A stretch of DNA of 8,567 nt from a bacterium (GTDB taxonomy: Bacteria; UBA6262), in assembly GCA_028716025.1 (NCBI GenBank), contig JAQUQP010000076.1:1-8567 (forward strand), given 5' to 3'. This document shows positions 1 through 6,041 of the stretch, piece by piece. Each line of letters opens with the position of its first letter. Positions within the stretch are counted from its first letter, which is position 1. Made by a program: the position numbers and the translations under genes. A model generated the notes under the pieces. It was not told where the DNA came from. It worked only from the letters and a program-made list of their open reading frames with translations, and did not search any database.

Positions 1-2692
1 ATTTTACTTTTCCTTTACCCATGAAAATACAATCACGGTTGGAATCAGGCAGTTCTTCAGCCGGGAAATCCCAGCCAGAGCCATCTTCCAGGTTTTTACC
101 GGTAGAGACCAGATCAGTGTCGAACGGCACTTCCGCGTAGATGCCAGGCACATTATCAACAATGACTTTAGCCGTTTTCTCTATTACATTCTTGCCGGTA
201 TCTTCGACCCGGAATTTAATACCATGTACGGAACCGCTGGTAATGGCAGAAGCATCCCACTGCGCCTGATATGATCCTTTGCCTTTTTCCACCAGATCAA
301 TGAAGGGGGCTTCGTCGATAGCATATTTGACTGAAACCAGGCCACGGTCGTCTTCAGCTTTTACGGTCAGGATAACATTATTCATGACATAAGAACCATC
401 CCGGGGAGAATACTCTATTTGCGGCGGCTCATCAATATTATCCACTACGACACTGAAAGATTCGGACACCGCGGTACCGGAGGAACTCCAGGTTTTAAAA
501 ACAATGGAATGCGGCCCTTCACTCAAATTCTTAGTATCCAGGGTGTAGTTGTAATAACTATTGCCTAAGGCTTTCATGGCGTATTTTTTCTCATTATCTA
601 TGACTACTTCTTTGACTGGCCAATCTTTGCCTACCATATAGGCAGCTTTCAACTCCACTTTGCCGGTGATCTTACCATCCTGTTTGGGATTGACCACCTG
701 GATGCTGCCTGTAGTCTGTCCATATTCCTTCTGCAAGGTAGAAAATATCTTTTTATATAATTTCCGGTCCATGGTCATGATACCCATGGTTCCTGGATCG
801 TTGATCATCGTATGCCAGTCAAACGCGGTCCACCAAACCGTGCCGGCGACTGCCGGGACCTTATTGAACGCTTTCATGGTTTCCTTGAATAATTGGATCT
901 GTTTCAATTGCATGCTTTCCTCTTTATAGGGAGCCCAAACACCGAATTCAGTGGCAATAATAGGTTTATCCGGGTAAGTTTTATGCATAGTCGTTAACGC
1001 ATCCAGTGTATCCTCATAATAATCAGCGCCATAGAACACGCCGTAATACATGGTATACCCGAGCACATCCATATCTTTCTGGCTGGGATCTTTGTCATCA
1101 CTGCCAGAGGCGGATTGGGCCACGAACCTGGTCCCGTCGATCTGGTAGGCTATATCGCGCAGGTCCTTGACGAATAAAGCCCGCTCGGTTTGCCAACTGC
1201 ATTCATTACAAGTACCCCAGACAGCGACTGAAGCGCGGTTATAATCCTGGTAGATCATCTCCTGCCACATCTGCCTGGCGATGCCGCGCTCTTTGCGCTG
1301 GATATCAAATTCCGGCCCGCCAAACCAATAAACCGGTATTTCCTCCCAGACGACTAATCCCAAACGATCAGCCATGATCTGGGTAAAGGGATGATTGGGA
1401 TAATGAGCGGTACGGATAAAATTGCAGTTCGCTTCTTTAACCAGCTTAAAATCATTATAGATGATCTGCTGGGTCGTTTTATTGCCGGGGACTTCATTAC
1501 TGCCGGGGTAGACTTCATGCCGGGCCAAACCGCGCAGCGTTATCTGCTGTCCATTCAGCAAGATAGCTGCCTTGCTTTTATCAATAGTAAATTCCCTGAA
1601 TCCAAACTGGGTATAATATTTGTCGATCAATTGCTTATTCTTAAGATCATAGATCTTGATCTGTAACACATACAAATTTGGTTGCACCGGGGTCCAGACT
1701 GTCACGGGATCAGCGGTCACCGTGAAATTATAAGCGCCGGTATCCTTGCCCAGGACAGTCAATTCCGTCGCTTTCTCTCCCTGCAGAACCAGGGGTTGGG
1801 ATAGGTCAATGATATCTTTGGCATTCTCGGCTAAAATATTTTTATCAGTCAGCTTCGCTTTATAAATGAACATTTCCACTTTTAACGTAGTGTCAGTTTC
1901 GCTCCGGTTATCGATCACCACACTAGCCGAGAGCTGCGCTTTACCCGGGCCAACCGGCTTAGTCTTTATATCAGTACGCGCAATGTTAACCGCCGGACAC
2001 ACTTCAATATAGACATCCCTTTTGATGCCGCTATAATTCCACCAGTCGCCGATATAACAGGGCACGGTCAGGTTTTCCTGGTCACGGTTGCCGGAAGGCA
2101 CCCAGGGGATATTGTCCACCCGGACAGCCAGGGAATTTTTCTCGCCGAATTTCACATAGGGCGTAAGATCCAGGGCAAAAGGCGTATAGCCGCCCTCATG
2201 ACAGCCGATCCAAGTGCCATTAACCCACACATCAGTGAAATAATTAGCCGCCAGGAAAACCAGTTTCAGGTATTTACCCTGGGTTTCAGTACTGATGTCA
2301 AAAGTCCGCCTGTACCATACTCCGCTTTCGTACCGGTCAGGAGAAGGATTCTCCACTCCGGGAATCTCCTTTTTTTCCCAGGCGCTATCATCATAGGCAG
2401 GCAAATGCCGTCCATTGCTTTCTTTCTCTAAAGCAGCAATAGCTTCCGCGGTCCTTTTTTGCAGGGTTAATGCCTGGTTCATTACCAGTCGTTCCTTTTT
2501 CCAGGTGCCAGCCAGGTTAAGCTGTGCCCGGTCCTGCTGGTCAAATCCAGGTAAAGGCAAATTATTCTGGAATGGTACAGTAACATTATTTATCGTTTTG
2601 AGTTCAAGGGAAGGCGGCTGCAACTCCAGCGCTGAAAGACTTGGTACCCAAACTGCCGCTGCCAAAAATACTCCTAGCCATTTTTTAGTCAT
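1..2692 (-). CDS. Secreted glycoside hydrolase family 2 (beta-galactosidase/beta-glucuronidase-like), C-terminus cut by window edge
   Basis: An open frame of about 897 codons runs from ATG at 2692 to the left edge with no stop. An AAGGAG ribosome binding site sits at 2699-2704, 6 nt before the ATG. Residues 1-21 form a signal peptide (KK, then a hydrophobic stretch ending SLSA). The GH2 sugar-binding domain follows at about 58-232, an Ig-like domain to about 345, then the TIM barrel (about 380-645). Family landmarks are GLARHE (388-393), FIRTAHYP (around H430), WEE (E450/451), the acid/base candidate E497 in WGTCNECSW, the nucleophile candidate E582 in IIATEFG, and WW 620-621. Two Ig-like domains follow (about 655-750 and 752-847), and a further segment is cut by the edge. 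The enzyme should hydrolyse a beta-glycoside outside the cytoplasm. The Asn-x-Lys carboxylate clamp of true beta-glucuronidases is not seen at the equivalent place (residues 634-637 read GTMG), so a neutral sugar is more likely. It is the last visible gene of the lacI-pilin unit, 26 nt after the pilin stop. The substrate is unknown. Confidence 0.93.
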   Translation of the reverse strand, partial: MTKKWLGVFLAAAVWVPSLSALELQPPSLELKTINNVTVPFQNNLPLPGFDQQDRAQLNLAGTWKKERLVMNQALTLQKRTAEAIAALEKESNGRHLPAYDDSAWEKKEIPGVENPSPDRYESGVWYRRTFDISTETQGKYLKLVFLAANYFTDVWVNGTWIGCHEGGYTPFALDLTPYVKFGEKNSLAVRVDNIPWVPSGNRDQENLTVPCYIGDWWNYSGIKRDVYIEVCPAVNIARTDIKTKPVGPGKAQLSASVVIDNRSETDTTLKVEMFIYKAKLTDKNILAENAKDIIDLSQPLVLQGEKATELTVLGKDTGAYNFTVTADPVTVWTPVQPNLYVLQIKIYDLKNKQLIDKYYTQFGFREFTIDKSKAAILLNGQQITLRGLARHEVYPGSNEVPGNKTTQQIIYNDFKLVKEANCNFIRTAHYPNHPFTQIMADRLGLVVWEEIPVYWFGGPEFDIQRKERGIARQMWQEMIYQDYNRASVAVWGTCNECSWQTERALFVKDLRDIAYQIDGTRFVAQSASGSDDKDPSQKDMDVLGYTMYYGVFYGADYYEDTLDALTTMHKTYPDKPIIATEFGVWAPYKEESMQLKQIQLFKETMKAFNKVPAVAGTVWWTAFDWHTMINDPGTMGIMTMDRKLYKKIFSTLQKEYGQTTGSIQVVNPKQDGKITGKVELKAAYMVGKDWPVKEVVIDNEKKYAMKALGNSYYNYTLDTKNLSEGPHSIVFKTWSSSGTAVSESFSVVVDNIDEPPQIEYSPRDGSYVMNNVILTVKAEDDRGLVSVKYAIDEAPFIDLVEKGKGSYQAQWDASAITSGSVHGIKFRVEDTGKNVIEKTAKVIVDNVPGIYAEVPFDTDLVSTGKNLEDGSGWDFPAEELPDSNRDCIFMGKGKVK

Positions 2693-2698
2693 CTGCTT

Positions 2699-2704
2699 CT
2701 CCTT
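2699..2704 (-). promoter_or_regulatory. Ribosome binding site of the GH2 gene
   Basis: AAGGAG lies 6 nt upstream of the ATG at 2692. It lies in the 26-nt gap after the pilin stop codon and fixes the start, which also gives a proper signal peptide. Confidence 0.75.
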
Positions 2705-2718
2705 GAGCCCAACCGGCT

Positions 2719-3258
2719 CTACCATGAAGTATAATACTCTCCCTTTTTATTAAATCCGTTCACATTAACGTAAATCCTACCAGTGTTAGTGACGCCAGAT
2801 ACTGTATCGCTGGAACGAAAATACCACCAGCCCACATCCGGAGTTCCGGGAGTAGGCGGATTACCTGAAGCTAACCCCTGATGCCAAATATCAGACCGAG
2901 TGTGTTGAAAGGGCGGTGGCGGTTCAGGCCCGATCGTGCACAGAGGGATCTCGTCCAGATAGGCCTTGAAATCATCTTGCATCACCCAGCCAAAACCATC
3001 ATCTGAGATCAAACGCAGCGGCCAGGCGGGATCGTAAGAGATGAGTCTCGGGAAATAAAATTCAGTATCGGCATAATAAATATTCAACGCCGAGCGTAAC
3101 GAACCCAGATTACCTTTGGTCGCCCCTTCCCTGGAACGCCGCAAAAAATCCATGTACCGGGGGACCGCCACACCAGCCAGGATGCCGATAATGGCGACGA
3201 CCATCATTAGTTCCACTAAAGTAAAACCGGCCTTATTTTCTATTTTTGAAAATGCCAT
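2719..3258 (-). CDS. Type II secretion / type IV pilin-like protein (PulG-type pseudopilin)
   Basis: This 179-residue protein has a textbook class III signal. There is an 11-residue leader ending in Gly11, then FTLVE with the invariant Glu at mature position +5 (E16), then a hydrophobic helix (MMVVAIIGILAGVAVP) and the usual charged amphipathic continuation (YMDFLRRSREGATKGNL). Prepilin peptidase would cut after G11, and the mature protein would sit in the inner membrane ready for assembly into a pilus or pseudopilus. The C-terminal half is rich in Pro, Trp and Tyr and has a PEPPPP stretch. It ends in a small beta region with GWWYFR, GRIYVNVNG and a terminal YYTSW, so the protein looks complete. 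The ATG overlaps the 3' end of the LacI gene by 19 nt and has no strong Shine-Dalgarno sequence, which suggests translational coupling. No other secretion-system gene is visible, so it is an orphan pseudopilin. Its role in exporting the following glycosidase or in a surface filament is inference. Confidence 0.92.
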   Translation of the reverse strand: MAFSKIENKAGFTLVELMMVVAIIGILAGVAVPRYMDFLRRSREGATKGNLGSLRSALNIYYADTEFYFPRLISYDPAWPLRLISDDGFGWVMQDDFKAYLDEIPLCTIGPEPPPPFQHTRSDIWHQGLASGNPPTPGTPDVGWWYFRSSDTVSGVTNTGRIYVNVNGFNKKGEYYTSW

Positions 3259-4277
3259 ATACGTGAACTCGACTCTCTGATAATTAGTTCCGTGGGCAAG
3301 ATCAAATGAAGAGGCTTATCTACTTCCGGGGTATATTCGATCAGGAAACCGGCAGCTTCCGTCCCCAGCCTGAACATGGGCTGTTTCACTGTGGTTAAAG
3401 AAGGAATAAGCTGTGAAGCGACATCAATATCATCAAAACCTATGATCGAAATATCTTTAGGGATCTGGAGACCGCTTTCCTTGATCGCCATCATCGCTCC
3501 TTTGGCCATGAGGTCATTGGCGGCAAATACTGCTGTCGGCCTGGTTGGCTGGATCAATAGCTGGAGCATGGCCTGATACCCGAGATCTTCTTTAAAATGT
3601 CCGCAAACAACCAGGTTCTCTGACACCGGCACCCCTTTGTCAGCCAGGGCCTTGCGAAACCCGGCTTCGCGTTCATGGGCATCACCGCGTTCCGGCGGGC
3701 CGGCGATGAAACCGATCTGGGAGTGTCCCAGGCTGATCAAATATTTAGCAGCTTTATAGGCACCGGTATAATTTTCCACATCCACGAAATTACTACCCCT
3801 GAATCCCCCGCTGGCGCCGATCAGTACAAAAGGTATATCCGCTTCCCGCATCTTTTTGACCAGGATCGAATCTTGCGACGGGGCCATTACCAGGAAACCT
3901 TTGACGAATTTGCCAAAATACCAATTAGTAACCCTTTCCACTTCCTCTTCCTGCCGGGAAGTGACATTAAGGATGATCAGATTATAGGAATAATCGTCCA
4001 CTACTTTTTCGATACCCTGGAGCACTTCGGTAAGGTAATAGTTTGTGAACAAATGCTCATACTGGATGACTAAAGCGATAGTCTGGGGAGTCTTACGGGA
4101 AAGATTGACAGCAGTCATATTAGGATGGAATTTGAATTTTTTGATCAGGTTAAGGATCTTGGAACGGGTTTTTGATTTTACATAGGGATGATTATTGAGG
4201 ACACGGGAAACCGTCATTTTGGAAGTGCCGGCTTTTTCCGCGATCGTATTGATGGTAATATTTTCTGGTTTATTCAT
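3240..4277 (-). CDS. LacI/GalR family transcriptional regulator
   Basis: The protein has 345 residues, the normal family length, and is complete. The N-terminal LacI-type helix-turn-helix spans about 9-28 (TINTIAEKAG, then SKMTVSRVLNN). The DNA-binding domain ends in the hinge helix at about 54-61, with Leu59 where family members insert a leucine into the minor groove at a central CG. The rest is a periplasmic-binding-protein-like effector domain. It includes FVKGFLVMAPS, IPFVLIGAS, ISLGHSQIGFIAGP, the REAGF element, PTAVFAANDLMAKGAM, ISIIGFDDID and SLTTVKQP, all in usual order. It should bind a sugar or a related small molecule and control transcription as a dimer. An AAGGTGG ribosome site (4281-4287) precedes the ATG closely. 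The gene heads a unit with the pilin and the GH2 enzyme. A palindromic operator-like site just downstream of its promoter suggests autoregulation. The effector cannot be read from the sequence. Confidence 0.96.
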   Translation of the reverse strand: MNKPENITINTIAEKAGTSKMTVSRVLNNHPYVKSKTRSKILNLIKKFKFHPNMTAVNLSRKTPQTIALVIQYEHLFTNYYLTEVLQGIEKVVDDYSYNLIILNVTSRQEEEVERVTNWYFGKFVKGFLVMAPSQDSILVKKMREADIPFVLIGASGGFRGSNFVDVENYTGAYKAAKYLISLGHSQIGFIAGPPERGDAHEREAGFRKALADKGVPVSENLVVCGHFKEDLGYQAMLQLLIQPTRPTAVFAANDLMAKGAMMAIKESGLQIPKDISIIGFDDIDVASQLIPSLTTVKQPMFRLGTEAAGFLIEYTPEVDKPLHLILPTELIIRESSSRIWHFQK

Positions 4278-4290
4278 ACGCCACCTTTTC

Positions 4291-4304
4291 TGATACCGGT
4301 AACA
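4291..4304. promoter_or_regulatory. Candidate LacI-family operator (cre-like)
   Basis: TGATACCGGTAACA is a 14-bp near-palindrome with central CG; only positions 3 and 12 break the symmetry. It fits every fixed position of the CcpA-type consensus TGWNANCGNTNWCA. It lies between the -10 box and the start codon of the LacI gene, at about +7 to +20 if transcription starts 7 or so bases after the -10 box. A bound repressor there would block initiation or early elongation. Binding by the adjacent regulator is inferred, not shown. Confidence 0.65.
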
Positions 4305-4317
4305 TATTACTAATACA

Positions 4318-4345
4318 AATATACCACAACTGCTATTTTTGTCAA
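4318..4345 (-). promoter_or_regulatory. Sigma70-type promoter of the lacI-pilin-GH2 unit
   Basis: On the minus strand a perfect -35 box TTGACA (4340-4345) is followed by a 16-nt spacer and the -10 box TATATT (4318-4323; 5 of 6 to TATAAT). Transcription would begin near 4311, about 33 nt upstream of the LacI start codon. It is the best promoter match seen in the only sizeable intergenic region. Confidence 0.75.
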
Positions 4346-4420
4346 GGATTATTACGGAAGGAGGGACTTAAGTATCTTATCATATGAAAGGTCGACAGTC
4401 AATGCTAAATACAGTCAAAT

Positions 4421-4467
4421 CGAAGAGCAGTTGCCAGTCGATACGAGAAACAGTTAACTGCTCTTCG
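4421..4467 (-). repeat. Perfect 12-bp inverted repeat (stem B) in the intergenic region
   Basis: CGAAGAGCAGTT at 4421-4432 and its exact reverse complement at 4456-4467 enclose a 23-nt spacer. It could act as a weak terminator or a cruciform. In minus-strand RNA it is followed by ATTTGACTG rather than a U-run, so it is not a standard intrinsic terminator. It shares three bases (4430-4432) with the neighbouring larger hairpin. Confidence 0.6.
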
Positions 4468-4481
4468 TACTAACTGGCAAC
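4430..4481 (-). repeat. Long imperfect hairpin after the toroid-glycosidase gene
   Basis: The 52-nt segment folds back on itself around a central TTAA. The outer stem is nine perfect pairs (GTTGCCAGT with ACTGGCAAC), followed by five pairs (4442-4446 with 4465-4469) and the apical stem ending at the self-complementary CAGTTAACTG. Leaving out the 4-nt loop, the minus-strand RNA has 18 Watson-Crick pairs, 4 G.U pairs and 2 mismatches over 24 positions. It starts 12 nt after the stop codon of the upstream gene in the transcript, so it is a likely 3'-end stabilising or terminator-like structure. No U-run follows. Confidence 0.6.
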
Positions 4482-4493
4482 CGCCTCTCGCTA

Positions 4494-6005
4494 TTACTGG
4501 CTAACTGTATCTAACTTGGCCCACATCTTCGTATTCAAGTCTTGCAGCATGCCGATCGTTGTTTGTTCGCTGACCAGGGGATTGAATCCGATCGAACCGA
4601 TGGCCCGCCACATCGTGCTGGCCAGTGAGGTTACCCAGTGCCCATTCTTGCCGCGCGGTATTTCCCAACCATAGAAAAAGGTATTGACCAATTCAGTGTC
4701 TTTAGGCTGGATGCTGGTATAAGGCAGAACCCCGTAAGGCAACCTGGCCATCCGGCTCATCTTGTCCATTTCAGCCAGGTATTGCATGGCTTTTCTCTGG
4801 CAGGAAACCATGCGGTCGATATCACCGAGTTGACGGCAATAGTCAGCCATCACCTGGTACATTACTATCATTTGCCCGGTTCCCTCCCACCAGATTATAC
4901 GCGGGCGATGCGGGTCTTTATATTTTTCATCGGTAAAATCAAAGCCAGTGATCGGTTCACCTTTGATCTCCTGGTACACCTGGAAATTTTGTTCCGCGAA
5001 ATCAACCATTTTAAAAGGATCTATGCCCCAGCTGGCTAACACTGCCGGTCCGATGCCGGATATTCCCCAGCTCACGGTGTCCAGAGCTTTGGTCTTATCA
5101 ACGCCAAATTCATTATAGCCGCAGTTGAAGCTCCGGTATTCCCGGTTGAAACCGATCTTCAGCAGCCACTGCTTGATACTTTCTTTCTCTTCCTGTATTT
5201 TCTTAAGGCCAAAACCTTTGGCTGTGAAAACCCGGCGTTCCATCTCTGTGCCTGCCTGGTAGATCTGTTCCAGCCAATTCAGCACCGCGTAGTTATCAAT
5301 GATATTTTCCGTAGAAAAAACAGTGCTCCAGTCCGGCCCCCAGCCACTGCCCATACATACTGCTCCGCGACTCCCATCCTTCATGACATAGTGAGGTAAA
5401 TTGTAAGCCCACTTAGCCACCTCGACGGCAAAAGGCAGGAATTGCCTGGTTCCGGTCATCTTATTAAACTGCAGGGCGGCCAGGGCTATCCACATATTCG
5501 GCCCGACATGTATCCTGTCCCCGTCAATACCGATCTCTAAACTATACTCATCCTGGCCGTTAAAATCATTGATCTTATAGGAATTCAACAGCCCGATATG
5601 CCCGTTCTTTTCCACACTGAAATTCTGTTCCAGGACTTTCAATATCTGCTTGGCTTTTTGGTATTGCCCATTCAGAGTATACACCATTACTACCAGGGCC
5701 AGGTCATAGGTAAATCCCTGTTGGTCCAGGATCCCTTCTTTATCCGGATAGTATTGTTTGCTGGCATCATCATAATAGTATACTGAGGAACCATGAAAGC
5801 TTTCTATCAATCCAGTGGTAGCAGCCCTTTCTTTATCTAGAAAAGTTATTGTCTGTTGGTTGACAGCCACTAATTTTTCAAGATATGGGTTCCCCGTATT
5901 AACCAGGTTTGCCATTATCATCTGCGGTTCATCACCAGCCAGGCATTCAACGGAACAGATCAAGACCAGAAAAACACAAAAAAAATGGGCAAGCTTGCGA
6001 TTCAT
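4494..6005 (-). CDS. Secreted alpha/alpha-toroid (six-hairpin glycosidase-like) protein
   Basis: This 503-residue protein begins with a signal peptide (RK, a hydrophobic stretch at 7-19, probable cleavage after A23). There is no proper lipobox. The body is almost wholly helical, with repeated helix pairs rich in aromatic and acidic residues, as in six-hairpin glycosidase and glucoamylase-like folds. Telling segments are GFTYDLALVVMVY (D101), HVGPNMWIALAALQ (from about 166), SGWGPDWST followed by ENIIDNYAVLNWL (E233, D237), SWGISGIGPAVLASWG, and IIWWEGTGQMIVMYQ (E374). The conserved-looking acids E233, D237 and E374 are candidates for catalysis or sugar binding. I cannot assign it to a numbered family, and the substrate is unknown. 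The ATG at 6005 has GGAG at 6017-6020, 11 nt upstream, within a longer AG-rich stretch. It lies 36 nt after the PorV-like gene, so probably in one operon with it and the protease. The stop codon falls within a short approximate repeat. Confidence 0.75.
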   Translation of the reverse strand: MNRKLAHFFCVFLVLICSVECLAGDEPQMIMANLVNTGNPYLEKLVAVNQQTITFLDKERAATTGLIESFHGSSVYYYDDASKQYYPDKEGILDQQGFTYDLALVVMVYTLNGQYQKAKQILKVLEQNFSVEKNGHIGLLNSYKINDFNGQDEYSLEIGIDGDRIHVGPNMWIALAALQFNKMTGTRQFLPFAVEVAKWAYNLPHYVMKDGSRGAVCMGSGWGPDWSTVFSTENIIDNYAVLNWLEQIYQAGTEMERRVFTAKGFGLKKIQEEKESIKQWLLKIGFNREYRSFNCGYNEFGVDKTKALDTVSWGISGIGPAVLASWGIDPFKMVDFAEQNFQVYQEIKGEPITGFDFTDEKYKDPHRPRIIWWEGTGQMIVMYQVMADYCRQLGDIDRMVSCQRKAMQYLAEMDKMSRMARLPYGVLPYTSIQPKDTELVNTFFYGWEIPRGKNGHWVTSLASTMWRAIGSIGFNPLVSEQTTIGMLQDLNTKMWAKLDTVSQ

Positions 6006-6041
6006 AATGTTCTATACTCCTCTCTGTTTAAAATTTATTTT

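Noticed and set aside
2415..2753. A 112-codon plus-strand open frame across the pilin-GH2 junction
   Set aside because: It crosses two real minus-strand genes and the GH2 ribosome site, and its product is not protein-like.
3675..4073. A 132-codon plus-strand open frame
   Set aside because: It is antisense to the well-conserved LacI effector domain and resembles no protein family.
4374..4402. A second possible promoter on the minus strand (TTGACT, 17-nt spacer, TAAGAT)
   Set aside because: The -10 box matches only 4 of 6, and a far better promoter lies closer to the gene. Two TTGACTG words 16 nt apart (4396-4402 and 4412-4418) make a chance match likely.
4421..4467. Intrinsic (rho-independent) terminator
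   Set aside because: The stem is good, but the spacer is 23 nt and no U-run follows in the transcript direction.
4638..5039. A 133-codon plus-strand open frame
   Set aside because: Antisense shadow of the toroid-glycosidase gene with no convincing protein features.
5951..5975. Lipoprotein signal in the toroid protein (Cys17 or Cys21)
   Set aside because: The residues before each cysteine (L-I and V-E) do not fit a lipobox, so an ordinary signal peptide is preferred.
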